NCBI GenBank assembly: GCA_905250115.1
Contig: CAJNOI010000185.1
Span: 1-64,000, forward strand
DNA length: 64,000 nucleotides
From: Adineta steineri
Lineage: Eukaryota > Rotifera > Eurotatoria > Adinetida > Adinetidae
Reading direction: 5' to 3'
The translations under genes were made by a program, and so were the position numbers. Positions 36,511 to 49,427 of this stretch are shown in pieces. The notes under the pieces are model-generated. The model saw only the letters and a program-made list of their open reading frames with translations, searched no databases and was not told where the DNA came from. Position 1 is the stretch's first letter. Each line of letters begins with the position of its first letter.

Positions 36511-39297
36511 ATGTTTCGATATTCTATTATTAACCATTGTCGATGGTCAGTTTTATCATCATTAATTTCTCGTCATTCCAGTAAAAATTATTCACCAACA
36601 TTGAAAAAGAATTTTGATAAAAAAACTTTCGATTATTTTTATACACGTCGTTTGAAAATATTTCATGATAATCAACAACAAATGTCCAATCATATACGTA
36701 CACATCTTGAGTCACTATTAAAAACTTCATCGATTATTACTAATCTTAATGATTTAAATACTAGAAATACAATGAAAAATTTTTCACAAACTTTAACAAT
36801 AGAACAATTTAATGATCTATTATTTTTTGCTTATGAACATAATATTAAACTTGATTTTTTAATCAAACGTTTAATTGAATGTTTAATACCAATGAATAAA
36901 ACGATATCTTCAAATTTATTTATTGAATTTATTAATCTACTTGTTCTTCATCAACAAAAATATTATGATTATCAAACAAAAAATCCAAATAAAATCTTAG
37001 AAAATATTATTTCAAGCTTTGAATTTAATTTAACCGATGAACAAATTAAAAATATTTCATTAATTGATCTTAGTCTACTTTGCTCGGCTATGTATCGTTT
37101 ACAAATGCCATTAAAAAATCAAAATTTACTCGATTATATTGGTCAATATTTAATAAATGATGAGAAGAAGAAAATACTTTCAGCTGTTGATAAACAAAAT
37201 TTTATTAAAATTTTAACTTTATCAAATTATGGAAAAATTTCTATAGCGAATTCGTTAACCAATCGTTTTAATCAATCATTTGAACAACATAGAAAATTAA
37301 AATTAAATACGTTTAGTTATGAAATTGTTCGAATGACAATGCGTATTGGAATTTATTTATTAACATTTCGTTTTTATTCAAAAGATTTTTTTCATAATTG
37401 TTTAAAACTAATTGAATTCGAATCAAATTCATCATCAACATTATATCGAGCAAAAGATATGATACAAATAATGAATACATTGATTTATATGGGTTATATT
37501 AAAAAAAATAATATCAAATATATGAATTTAATTTATGTACATGATAAAATGAAACAATTTGAACAAAAACCAGAACGTCTTGTTGATGTTCTAGCACCAT
37601 TGGCAATGATTGGAGAATTTCCTGAAGATTTATTAGAAAAACTTTTTGCAAAAGAAAATTTAAATCAATTATCAGGTAAGATTAAGCTTTGTCGAACATA
37701 AAAGTTTTCCTATATGACGAATAGTTGAGTCAAGTATCGGAATATCGAAAAAATAAGACATGTTTTCTATTGTATGATTAAATAGTAACACTTTAACAGA
37801 GATCAAACATAAATACAAAGGAAATATATGAAGAGTAGCAGTTTTTCTGTTTAGTAATTACGAATCATAAAGTATTGAACTATTTCATAGTAGTTAGTCA
37901 TGAACTATAGATGCTTATAGTTATTATATACTCGAGAAATCGCCTTTTTCAATTTTTGTATTTTTCATATTTCTATGACACATCAAATCTTATAGATATA
38001 ATACGTTTTCTATAATAAAATTGAGAAGTAGAATGACAGCTCTTTCACTTATAGATATGTCTCAATAGTATAGAAGAATTTAATAATAGGACTTAGTAAT
38101 TAATGATCCGAGATATGATAATTTCGTGTGAAAAACATCATTAATCACCCTTCATAGTTAAATTGAGCCGTTATTGTAATATTTCGAATAATACGTCTTT
38201 TTGTAAATAACCAAGCAGCTATGAGAAGAATTTATAACTTTAATGTCTTCGTTCTTACGAAACTCTAATATTCCTGCCGTGTTCATTGATTGTCAAGCAT
38301 GATTTCTTAAAATATCCTTTAGTTTCATATTAAATATAATAAAATTTTCCTCGAAATAATGTAATACCTTATACTATTTAATGATTGTATTTATTATCTT
38401 CTAGAATCTCGGATGAAAGAAAAGTTATTCTTTATATCTCAATCACATAAACTACTTTGTTCTCCACAAAGACCATATCTTGATCAGGTTTGATTTTATA
38501 CTAATCAATAGATTTAATAGTTATAATATATATTATTTTCAGTAGATGTATCTTGATTCATTACCACGTCATTTATATGGTTCTTGGGAAATAGAAAAAC
38601 GTAAACGACCCTATTTTTCTATTGTTATGCAACGATTATTAGAATGTGTACCTAATCGATATTATGTAAAAAGTGCTTTTATTTTAAAACATTTCAAAAG
38701 TCCTGGTATGAAAATATTAATTTTTAAATAAACAAAAAGCTTATTAATATTATTTCAGATATTATCATTCATTTAAATACTAATCAACAACCACAGATCA
38801 TACCAAATGAAACGAAGAAAAGTCTTCAATCCTTCGATAAAAATGAAGATAATGGTTCAATGTAAGTTGTTCGAATACATGACACATTCTTCTATCTTAT
38901 CCGTAGTATATGACCTTTATAGAAAGTCTTCTTCCTATTTATCTCGTAGATGTTAATCAAATAAAGAAACTATTGACTGAAAATAGTCCGCGTCTTTTTG
39001 TCGTCTGTTTAGGTATGCACTCGAAGTACTTTGTGAAGAGGAATTATGTGCAAATGATCCATTACGACCACTTGGTTTATTCTATGCTAAAGCTCGTCAA
39101 TTACAAAAACTGAATTATATACCTGTGATTGTAAGAATATCTTTGTTTTTTTTTCTCTGTCATACTTATATAGTTATTTTTTTACATGTTAGATCTATCC
39201 AAGCGATTCTTTACATCAAGTAAAAACGAAGGAAGAAATATTTAAATGGATTGTGAAACGTGCGCAAGCAACAGAATTGTTATTAAATGAGAACTAG
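36511..39297 (+). CDS. FAST kinase domain (FASTKD) mitochondrial RNA protein
   Basis: Exons 36511-37675, 38405-38487, 38546-38705, 38759-38861, 39013-39130 and 39193-39297 give 577 aa. FASTK-family proteins act in mitochondria in RNA processing and stability. The N-terminus MFRYSIINHCRWSVLSS is a plausible matrix-targeting peptide. Helical repeats follow, then a FAST_1/FAST_2-like region (PERLVDVLAPLAMIG, PRHLYGSWEIEKRKRPYF). A C-terminal RAP domain ends with LQKLNYIPVIIYPSDSLHQV. I chose Met 36511 because an upstream in-frame Met (36454) lies before a TTTTAG acceptor and lacks targeting character. Intron 1 is 729 nt. Which paralogue (FASTKD1-5, TBRG4) is not decidable by eye. The next gene starts 97 nt downstream on the same strand. 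Confidence 0.85.
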
Positions 39298-39394
39298 TCA
39301 TAGTTTATTATTAGAAAAAGAAAAATTTGATTTTTCTAAGGAAAACAACGTGGTTATTATTTTTCTTTAAAAGTTTTAGATAAAAAATGAATAA

Positions 39395-42300
39395 ATGATG
39401 TCATCTAAAAGTGAATTAACAAAAACTATTGAAAATCAGCAATCGCGAATAACACGTCTTGAACAACGTTTGGGAGGTAAATTATTTTTTAATAAAAATT
39501 CCTTTGTTTTTTTTCTATTATCAAGTTTTACAATAAACTAGATGTTGTTTCTGCTTATAAAAATTTACAAAAAGAAAAAGAAGCTCTCGAATCTACTGTA
39601 CGAGTCTTATCATCTACAACATCAAATGTAGAAAAATCTAATACAGAAACAGAAACAAATTTAAATACACAAGAAGTAAAAAACATCTATTTAAATTGAT
39701 AAATTTTATTCATTTATAAATATAGAATACAGAATCTGGTAATGAAACAGAAACTACTCATGCAGCATCAAGTGAACATTCAACAATACAAGATAAACTT
39801 CAAACACTACAACAAAATGTTACTATTATTACCGAACAAAAAAATCGTATGGAACAAATGTTTCAATCAGACAAACGTAAACTTAAGGTGAAATTATTTG
39901 ATTTACGTTTCTAAATAAAATGAAATATTTTTATTTTAGACTGAAAATGAAGAATTAAAAAAATTACTTGAAGAAACAAAAGCAGAAAATATTATTATTA
40001 AAGAAAAATCTGATCATGAAATTAAAGAGGTAATTATGCTGAAGTCATACAAAAGATTTTTAAACAAAAACTCAAATTTCATTTCTAAATGAATAATTCT
40101 CTACTTTCAGTTAAAAAAACAATTGCGTCAATCTCAACGTGATCATGAACGTGAAACAGCTGATCATAATGTTATGGTACGTGAATTACAAACGATTCTT
40201 TCAACTGAACGCAATAAATCGGAAACTATGGAACATCAAGTATGACATTGATATAAAACACGAAAAAAAGACATTCAATAATGACTAGTATTTATTTGAG
40301 CAATAAAAATAGCTGAATGAGCAATAATTAAAATACGAATTAGTAAGAATCTTTGAGCAGTCTTAAATCTTGAGGGTGTGGGTCAAAATGAAGGAGGGAC
40401 ACCCACACCCACTCTCGAGATGGTTTTCATCGGTTTTGATTCCTTTTTTATTTACCTATTGCACTATTATTGGAAGATTTCCGTTCCGTATCAATGTCAT
40501 TTTCACTATCAGAAATATATTGCGCTACACGTTGTGACTGAACTGTCTGTGGAAATCAACTATTAAGAGAAAATTTAGTCTAATTGATCGCTATTGAATG
40601 TATCATTCTCTCTTATAAACGAGTGTAGTATATACACATAAACAGGATGGGAAAATTCAAAGATAATGAGGGAAAAACAAGGAGAAAGAAAAGTACCTAA
40701 ACGAGTCAACGTTTGGAAAATACCTCAGATCAGGGGCGTAGCGAGATCCCTAAGACAGGGGGCGCGAAAGTTTAGTACTTCAATTTCTAAAAGCAGGGGG
40801 AAGCGCAACACCCTTTTTACTTAAATCTAACACAAAAAAACCTCGTTTTTGATTTTATTGACCAAGAAAAACAAAACTTTTCCAAAGCAGGGGAGCGTGA
40901 CACCACACGAGGCCCCTAGTCGCTACGCCCTTGTCTCAGATGAAAAAGAAAAAAACAATATATATTTGGAGATCCTGAATAAGCCATGTATACGATACAA
41001 TCAAAAGAAAGTATTGAACACAGACGAATGATACTGTAGTACCTGGATTTATATTGCTTCCTATACATACGATTTATTGTCAATTTAAATAAATTTTGCT
41101 CATTGAATATAATTATTGCTCATTCAGTATTATTATTGCCAAATTTCATTACTGCTCATTTAGATTATTTTATTGCTCATTTAAATATAAGTCTTTAATA
41201 CTTTAAATTTAATTAGTATGACGAATGTCGAGCAAAAGTTGTTACATTAGAAAGTCAATATGATACATTGAAAAAGCAATATAATAATTTAAATACACAA
41301 TATCAAACAAAAGTAAATGAATTAAAAGAAAAAGATTCGTAAGTTTAGAATAAAAAATTTTAAATATAAATATTATTTTCTTTTTTTTCTTCTAAAGAGT
41401 CGATGTTGAAGAATTAAAGCGTTCAAAAGAAAAAGTTGTTGAATTAACGACAAAAATAAAAGATTTAGAAGTAAAATAAATGTTTTGTAATAGATTTAAT
41501 TTTTGGTATATTTATTTATTAGGCTAAATATACTGAACAATTACGTGTAGAATCAAAACGTAATCAACAATTAGAAAAAAAATTAACTGATAATACAACT
41601 GAATATGCTCAAAGAACGTCAACAAATGAAACACATATTGCAGAATTATCTGAACAAATTGGTGTTATTGAAAAACAACGGTAATACATCTTTTTCTCTC
41701 CTTTGATATATTCCTCAATCGTTTTGTATTTGTTTATTTAAATAAATATCTTTCAGTGCACAAGATCAAATGGCTATTCAACGTTTAAAAGAACGTATAG
41801 CTCAACTTGATGTTGAAAATTCTCTCTTAACCAAAGCTTCATCAGCATCCATCGAACAAGATGATATTGGTGGAACAAATGATGATAGTGATAATCATCA
41901 TGATCTAGATACATTATTAAAACATATTTCTAAACTAAAAGTTTTAATACGTGTTGCAAATGATCGTTTTGGGAAATCTCTAACAATTGAAGGTAAAGAA
42001 AAAGTATTTATCTAGTCTAATTAGTTTATTTGATTTTACATAAGATGTTCTTAATATTGATCGTGAAATATCATCTGGTGCAATAAATGGATCAAATTTA
42101 TCTTCAGAAAATAATAAAATCTTGCATATTAAATGTCATGAAGAAATCGATCGACTTAAAGGTGAATTAGAAAATTATCGAAATAAAACTGTGGCAGCAT
42201 TTAAAGCAAAGGCATTCAAGGTATATAGTCTAACAGAGCCGATATTATTATTACTTAATATTTTTTTGTATTGATCAAAATCTATAAATAAGAATGTACC

Positions 42301-43342
42301 GAGCCCGAACGGCTCGGGTATCAAGATGGACGTGGGAGTGGGCGGGTGGGAGTGGGCGGGTGTGAGTGCGGGTACTATCCTTTTCACTCTCACTCACTAT
42401 TTTCACCCACACTCATCCTGATACCCGAGCTCGGTACATCCCTATCTATAAAAAACGTTTCTTGTCTTTCAGGATACAAGTTCAACAAAAGAAATCGATG
42501 ATTTACGTAATCAAATTGATCAATTACGTGAAAAATTAGTTAATAGTCAATCATTATATAATTCTGAAACTGATCGACATACCCAAGTAGTTGAAAAACT
42601 TGAATCATGTTTAACAGCTATTCGTGAACAACATCGTCAAGAGACTGAACAAATTTTAACAAAAAAACGTGGTGAATTAAATGAACTTGAATGTGAATTA
42701 GAAAAACAACGTGAACGTACAGTACGTTTATTAAATGAAAAAGATCGAGAATTAGAAACATTACGAAAACAATTAGATAATTCTCCAATAATTGATAAAC
42801 AAGTATCTCATACATCATCAATATCCGATTTAAAAGAAACTAATGAACCAACAACAATTATGACGGAATTATTTCCTCAACATCTTTCAACATCAACAAA
42901 TGGTGGACCAATAAGTCCATTGAATTCTGATTATAATTATCTTGTATATTTTAATGAAAAACAACAATTACTTGAACAAGAATTAAGTGCATTAAAAAAA
43001 GAACGTCGTGAATTTGACTCAACAATAAGAGAGTTACAACAAAAATATTCATATGAAATAAGTCAACTGCAAATTTCAAATGAACAATTAACTGAAGATT
43101 TAGAACATATTAAATTAAGTACGCAAAGAAATGAAAATTTAACAAAAAATGAACATAATATTGATTACATAAAAAATGTTTTTTATCATTATTTACTTTC
43201 TAATGATACACAAGTTAAACATACAATGGCGAACGCTTTAATGACAATTTTACATTTTTCATCAAAAGAAAAAGCGAAAATTGAAAATCAAAAACCTAAT
43301 AATAGTTTAGCAACTGGTGGTGGTTGGTTTAATACAAAATAG
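39395..43342 (+). CDS. GCC1: GRIP-domain coiled-coil golgin (GCC1/GCC88-like)
   Basis: Exons 39395-39475/6, 39542-39675, 39726-39887, 39940-40029, 40111-40239, 41217-41338, 41398-41470, 41523-41680, 41757-41992, 42045-42220 and 42473-43342 give ~743 aa. Nearly the whole protein is heptad-rich coiled coil (Glu/Lys/Gln/Leu). The C-terminal GRIP domain (~residues 680-725) reads NIDYIKNVFYHYLLSN...HTMANALMTILHFSSKEK; the conserved Tyr needed for ARL1-GTP binding is present. GRIP golgins tether vesicles at the trans-Golgi. Length and early MSSKSELTKTIENQQSRI fit GCC1 better than GCC2 or golgin-245. It starts 97 nt after the FASTKD stop behind a GTTTTAG acceptor, with a three-codon uORF (39387-39398) whose stop overlaps the ATG. 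Introns 5 and 10 carry MITEs. Confidence 0.88.
40374..40412. repeat. Short GGGTGTGGGT hairpin
   Basis: Arms GGGTGTGGGT (40374-40383) and ACCCACACCC (40401-40410) surround a 17-nt loop. It is one member of a dispersed family of TG-rich short inverted repeats found mainly at 40-58 kb. It lies in intron 5 of the GRIP golgin gene. Confidence 0.7.
40723..40941. mobile_element. hAT-like MITE, 203 bp, same family as 5401-5509
   Basis: The element at 40731-40933 starts CAGGGGCGTAGCGAG and ends TCGCTACGCCCTTG. The flanks are CCTCAGAT (40723-40730) and TCTCAGAT (40934-40941), an 8-bp duplication with one mismatch. The terminal ~70 bp match the copy at 5401; the middle is extra AT-rich sequence. It is in intron 5 of the golgin gene. 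Confidence 0.85.
42281..42452. mobile_element. hAT-like MITE, 156 bp, perfect 8-bp TSD
   Basis: The element at 42289-42444 has termini TAAGAATGTACCGAGC and GCTCGGTACATCCCTA, flanked by TCTATAAA on both sides (42281-42288, 42445-42452). Inside, CTCGGGTATCA occurs again as an inverted block around a GGGAGTGGGCGGGTG-type GT-rich core. It is in intron 10 of the golgin gene. Confidence 0.9.
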
Positions 43343-45892
43343 CATATAGACATTGTTTTTTTTGTTCTCTATTTATTTTACATTCCATATATATTTAAAG
43401 AATGTTCCATAATATCTCACAATAAATTGTCTATAAAACTTTTCATGCTTTTTCTTCATAATGAGATAATGAAATTTTTCACTATCAGAAATAAAAAAAA
43501 CTATTGAACATCTTCAATTTATGGAAGAAATTGAAATGCATCGTAACAGAAGACTGAACCTGTGATATTTACTGATTATGCACTTCACATATGTTATCTT
43601 ATCGTATATATATAACATCATCCTTGGTGGCAACTACAGACGATAATAGTCAATCGAGAATGGTTCATCAAACAATAGACTATTCATATTGGGACGTTAT
43701 CAACTAAGTGTTGAGATAATTATGAGTGCGAAGATGAAGTGATATCCTGAAAGAAGCGAACAGGAAGTATCACGACTGAAAAAATATATATGTGAAGAGT
43801 ACAATCAGCAAATATTATAGTTTCATTCTTCTGACAAAAACTTCAATATCCTCTGTTCTCAATGTTGACTCTAACATCCTGCATTGACAGGAGCTTTTCC
43901 CACCATTTCTTACGTAGATCCCTGTAACCGAAAACAAATGATGTTACTTTTGTAGTCATACAGAAAATTAAGTTGCATTTTGGTTTCACTTACCTACCTT
44001 AACGATATAGACATGGGTATATTTGACGAGAGAGAATAAATTTATCACTCATATCTTTAGGACGATCTTTTAAAATTCACGCTTATTTTTTTAGATCGAA
44101 CACTTACTTTATTCGCATTTCATGCTAGTTTTCTATAAATAGATTGGTATTCATTTAATAATAAAACTATTATAAACAATCGTATATTTCAATCTTGTTG
44201 CAGTTAGAGAAAGTAAAGATTTTAAGTAGATATATTGTTCTTAGAAAAGAATTTCACTTTATTATCGAACACTCTTTTTATATTTATATTCAAATAAACT
44301 TTAGAAAACGAAAACTTGGTTAGGTAATGATTTTATCATTTCGATANNNNNNNNNNNNNNNNNNNNNNNNNNNNNNNNNNNNNNNNNNNNNNNNNNNNNN
44401 NNNNNNNNNNNNNNNNNNNNNNNNNNNNNNNNNNNNNNNNNNNNNNGAGAGAGAGGGAGAATAAATTAAGAAACATTATTGATTTATTCGAGTCTGTTTT
44501 GGATCTAAGATCCCTAGAATAAAACAATAAAAAAAGATTTTTAATAAACTATACGATTAGTCACAGCATATCAGTTCATTGAATTCAATGGATATTTACT
44601 GCACAACGAAAAAAAAAAGTGTAAATCCAGGTACTAGACGTGGGACTTAAGATTAGAGATGTATAATGGAAATATTTGAAAAACAAGTAAAAACATACAG
44701 AAAATCTAATTTTATTATGGAAAATAAACTATGAGTCATATTAATGTTGTTTCCTTTTGATTTTACTAGATGTCATTTTAATGGTTTTTGTACCTCTATC
44801 ATTATATATGTATATGTGGGAGTTAATTTTAAAATTCAGTTGTTTTCTAAAGACGATTGAATGTTACGATCGATTCTGGAACAGACGAAAAATGAAAATT
44901 TACTTGATGGGCTAAATTTGCAAAGATATATAAGATCATTCATTTTGATTATATATAAATAGAATATTTTTACTATCTTCTTGAGGATGGGTGTGGGTGT
45001 GTTCTTTTACAAGATAGTAAGAAAGATTCAATCGATAAAAGAGAAATTGAAAGTGATGTCATAGTCTTATCGAAGGTTGAAGAAAAAGATGATGTTTGAA
45101 AGAATATAAGTAATAGTTCATTGATTTAAAAAGAAAACGTAATTTTCATACGATGAGTAGTAATCATTTCTTCGACTATTTTCATCTCTGAAATACAATA
45201 TATTCTGAGAAAATACTTGTGTGATATCTCCTTGCCCATAACTTAGAAATAACACATTTCGGTATAAGTTAAAAGAGCAGAAGAAAACAAATTACGATAA
45301 CGTAAAGGAAAAAAATACTATATGGCTATATATGGAAGAAAATACCATGTGACCAAATATGTGGTTAATGTAGAGAACGAATCATTTATTTATTCGCTTA
45401 CAAGTATAGTATAGACGAAATTCAATTCTTCGAAATACTTTCATTTTGGTAAGTTAGTCTCTTGAAATAATATAAAGAATGAGCAAAAAAGAATGTTATA
45501 TAATGACCATCTTGATAATGAGAGTAATGATGATACCAGTGTAGGACTGGTTTAAAATGAACATAGCGATGCACTAGAGTGAAGTAGAGATTAATATATC
45601 ATCCATTTCGAGGGTCAAGTTATGGGTATAAATCCGTGTTTAACCTTTAACTACATTCAAATCTACGTTAAAACATTCTTTCGTTGAAAAAACATCACTA
45701 GAGCTATTTGAATTTTTACTTAAAATTAAAAGCACATTATTATTATCGATGAGATTTTGCTGTACGAAAAAGTTCTTTTTAAGTGTCGTTTACAATTGAA
45801 CAATGTTTTTATTATTATCCAGTTATTAAGTTTACATCTAGAAAATTAGATTAGAAAATATTCATTTATTCTAGAAATTTATATTCAAACAC
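43343..45892. other. Intergenic region with 100-N assembly gap
   Basis: A 100-N gap lies at 44347-44446, directly followed by a GAGAGAGAGG tract, so a microsatellite probably broke the assembly. AATAAA near 43421 fits the golgin poly(A) signal. A one-armed GGGTGTGGGTGTG occurs near 44989. From about 45007 the sequence is homologous to the upstream regions of the other two B-box NHL genes. Confidence 0.75.
45345..45892 (+). promoter_or_regulatory. Conserved 5' region of B-box NHL gene, copy A
   Basis: This segment is strongly similar to 49428-49921 and 61589-62107. The best-kept block is AAAATGAACATAGCGATGCA (near 45554), followed by a block around GAGATTAATATAT and TTTCGAGGGT. A TTATTCTAG acceptor-like site and ATATTCAAACACATGG precede the ATG in all copies. 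Conservation may reflect recent duplication as much as promoter function. Confidence 0.5.
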
Positions 45893-47705
45893 ATGGCAAT
45901 GACAAACAATAAAACACATTGTTTTACATGCAATAAAGATAAAATAACATATCCTTGTGATGGATGTTTGAAAAAGTTTTGCTTAATGGATTTAACAAAA
46001 CATCGTCAACTATTAAATGAAGAATTAAATCATATTATTAATGATTATGATCAGTTTAAACAAAGATTCAGTGAACAAAAACCCAGTGTGCACGATCTTT
46101 CATTAATAAATGAAATTAATCAGTGGGAAATAGATTCAATTATAAAAATTCAACAGAAAGCAAGAGATTGTAGAAATATTATCATTGAATCTTCACAAAC
46201 ATTTTTGAATGATATTGACAAGAAGTTTAATGATTTAAATGAACAAATAAAACAGTTTCGTAATGAAAATGAATTTAATGAGATTAATTTAAATTATTTA
46301 AGAAATGAATTAATGAAAATTAGCGAAGAATCAAATAACCCATCAACGACTTCTATTCAGCAAGATTCTCAACCATTTATTAATGAAATTTCAGTTATTT
46401 CATTAGAAAGTAAGTTTGTAAAAAGTAGAGCAAAAGAAATCGAAAATGCTATTGATTTATTTATTGATGAAATCAATAACAATATAATATTAATATAAAT
46501 CAAAAATGTAATTTATTTGTTTATCAAAGAAAAGAATAATTAGATGTGAAATATAAGTTAACTAAAAATTTTTTCTTCAACGCTTGAAAAGATGTTTGAT
46601 TCTTTGTGAATTATTCTAACAAAAACCAAATAATTTATAAATAGATATTAGTAGAATTTCATCACTCTAGATATTTGATTTTTTGAAGTTCTTGATAAAT
46701 TAGAGTAATAAAATATAATTTGTCTCTTTGTTAAATATATTTATTAACGTTTCATTCAAAATGAATCTGTTCTTTCTTCTTCTTCTTTTCATCAAAACCG
46801 GTTGTTTTTATTCTTTTCTAGAACCAAAATTCAAGAAATGGAATCAAAATGCCATCACTATGGCTGGTGGAAATGATAAGGGATACAACTTAAATCAACT
46901 CAATCGTCCCACTGGCATTTTTATTGATAAAAAGAAAAATATTTTCATTGCTGATTATGAAAATCATCGTGTTGTTGAATGGAAATGTAATGCAAAGGAA
47001 GGACAAATCATTGCAGGTGGAAATGGTAGAGGAAATCGAATGGATCAATTAAAACACCCAACAGATGTGGTCGTTGATCAAAAAAATCATTCGATCATCA
47101 TTGCTGATAGTGATAACAGACGAGTGATTCAATGGTTGAATCAAAGGCAACAAATTCTCATCGCCAATATTGACTGTTTTGGTTTGGCAATGGATAAATA
47201 TGGATTTCTTTATGTTTCAGATTGGAAGAAGCATGAAGTGAGACGATGGAAAATGGGAGAATACAACAACGAAGGAATTATAGTGGCAGGTGGAAATGGA
47301 CAAGGAAATGAACTGAATCAACTCAATAATCCTACTTTTATTTTTGTTAATGAAGAACAATCTGTTTATGTATCAGATCAAAACAATCATCGTGTGATGA
47401 AATGGAGAAAAAATACAAAAGAAGGAAGAGTTGTAGCTGGAGGAAATCTGAATTACTTGCTTTACCCTCGAGGAATAACTATTGATAATTTTGGGCAAAT
47501 ATACGTAGCAGATTTTTGTGGTCCTCGAATAATGCGTTGGTGTGAAGGAAAAGAAGACGGTGAAATTGTTATTAGTGGAAATAGTACAAAAAATAAATCA
47601 AATCAATTATATGGTCCCATGGGTTTATCTTTTGATGATGATGGAAATCTTTATATTGTTGCTCGTGACAATCATCGAATTGAAAAGTTTGAGATAATTT
47701 TGTGA
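45893..47705 (+). CDS. B-box / coiled-coil / NHL-repeat protein, copy A
   Basis: Exons 45893-46409 and 46822-47705 give 466 aa. Residues ~8-45 are a B-box-like zinc finger (HCFTCNKDKITYPCDGC, then FC-x2-D and H). A coiled coil follows to ~170. Exon 2 is a complete NHL propeller: repeated G-IFID-x-N-I-IAD-x-x-N-H-R-V blades alternating with AGGNG loops. The layout is TRIM-NHL without the RING finger, so ubiquitin ligase activity is doubtful; NHL propellers bind RNA or protein in TRIM-NHL families, but the blades here look like the generic bdelloid NHL type. No signal peptide or TM. First of three tandem copies. Copy A is the most diverged (blade 5 lacks part of its AGGNG loop and shows ISGNSTKN). 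Confidence 0.85.
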
Positions 47706-48317
47706 ATGGAATTTTGATTTTGTAAAAAGAAAAATATTTTTTTGTTAAATAAATAACCAAGAAACAAAAGAAAATATTTTGTAATTTGAATTGAATAAAA
47801 CAAAAACTATTGGAAAAGAAATATTGTATAAACAATTGATAATAAGAATTGAATTGAAATGAATTTTATTGAACAAAACAAATGTTGAAAAGATTTTCAT
47901 ATAGATGAAGAAGAAGAAAGAATTTTGAAATAATACAAAATTTATATTTGATTGTGGATTTGAAAGGCCTTTGATCGAATGAAAATGTTTCATTTAATTA
48001 CTTTTAATAAATGTTCCTAAGAGATTTGTTTTATTAAGAAATAATTAAAATAAACATTTCATAATCTCTTCATTATGTTTAATTCGGTTTGTTCTAATAA
48101 AGTTTTTCTTTATTTTGTTTTCGAATAAAAAAATTCAACACTTTCTTTGTTTTGATCTTTGAATAAAAGGATTTTCTTGAAATATTCTAATGAATAACAG
48201 AAAATATTTATTACTAGATTAAAATTAGTTTGTCAAGAATACATGTGGCTATAGGAAAGTAGTTTTTGTTCTCAAAAATTTAAAAACAAATATTTACATA
48301 ATCTGAGATTTTTATGT

Positions 48318-48554
48318 TTGAAAAGAGATTCATATTGTCTTCAGCCACATCCACACCCTTTGTCGGCTACTTCCTACAACAACCTCGGTATTCTGTATTA
48401 TAGCATGAAAGAATATTTGAAAGCACTCTCATATTCTGAACTTGCTTTGAACATTTACAAAGTTTCATCACCACCAAATCATCTTGATCTTAACAATGTG
48501 AAACAATTGATTGAAATTGTAAAAAAAAGAATTATAATTCTTTTTTTTGAATAA
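48318..48554 (+). pseudogene. TPR (kinesin-light-chain-type) repeat fragment
   Basis: The frame reads HPLSATSYNNLGILYYSMKE and then KALSYSELALNIY, with a second partial unit SSPPNHLDLNN. This is one to two tetratricopeptide units of the kinesin-light-chain type common in bdelloid proteins. There is no start region or flanking repeats, and it ends in a poly-Lys/Phe run, so it is most likely a gene remnant left in the duplicated spacer. Confidence 0.6.
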
Positions 48555-49427
48555 CTAAACAAATGTTTTCTTTTTGCAAAAGATAAATAACTGTTTTTTT
48601 TACTTAATCGTATGGGCGTACAGAGAATATCTCTGTAAGTTCAAAAAATAAGTATAACACCAAAAATCGTCGATTATCATTGTAATAAACATGTTGGAAA
48701 TCTGAAATTTGTGCATTGTCAAATCTGACTCTGTGTTATCAAGTAAACTTTATTTTAGTACCGATAGTAGGATTTTTTTTGGCGTGATTATCTCCACATT
48801 ATGATGATAAGAAATCTATTTATTATATCATTACAGTCCTTAGTGATATTTTTTAAATTGCCAAGACTAAGTGGTGTGTACTCTAGGTCTGCCATTAAAT
48901 TATACTTTTCAAGGACAATAAAACCAGTTATATCCAAATATTCATCTTCTCTTTTATAACAACAATATTTTAGATAAAAATCATGAAACATTCAGAATCT
49001 GTTTAATCAAAAACAAAACGTGTTTTTTGTTATTTTTCTTCACTTGAAATGTTTTGGCACATTTTTTTTTTCGAATCCAATATATAACTGAAAATAAACA
49101 TATGAAACATCAAATGTTAAGTTCTTTTACAAAATAGTTAGAAGAATTTAATCGATCAAAGAGAAATTAAAAGTGATGTTTAAAAGCACATAAGTAATAG
49201 TTCATTGATTTGAAAAGAGAACACGAGTATTCATACGATGAACAGTAGTTATTTCTTCTATTATTTCCATCTCTGGAATACAATATATCCTAAGAAAATA
49301 CCTATGTTATATACTTTTGTTCATAACCTGAAAATAATACATTTTGATATAAGTCAATAGAGCAGAAGAAAAAGGAATTTTAATAACAAAAAGGAAAAAC
49401 TACTATATGACTATATATGGAAGAAAA

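Noticed and set aside
38910..39012. Extra FASTKD exon reading ESLLPIYLVDVNQ
   Set aside because: Skipping it joins 38861 to 39013 in the correct phase and gives continuous homology; including it breaks the frame.
44336..44527. ORF spanning the 100-N gap
   Set aside because: Mostly Ns and a GA microsatellite.
48788..48991. 67-aa minus ORF
   Set aside because: No homology I can see, no splice context, AT-rich spacer; could be chance.
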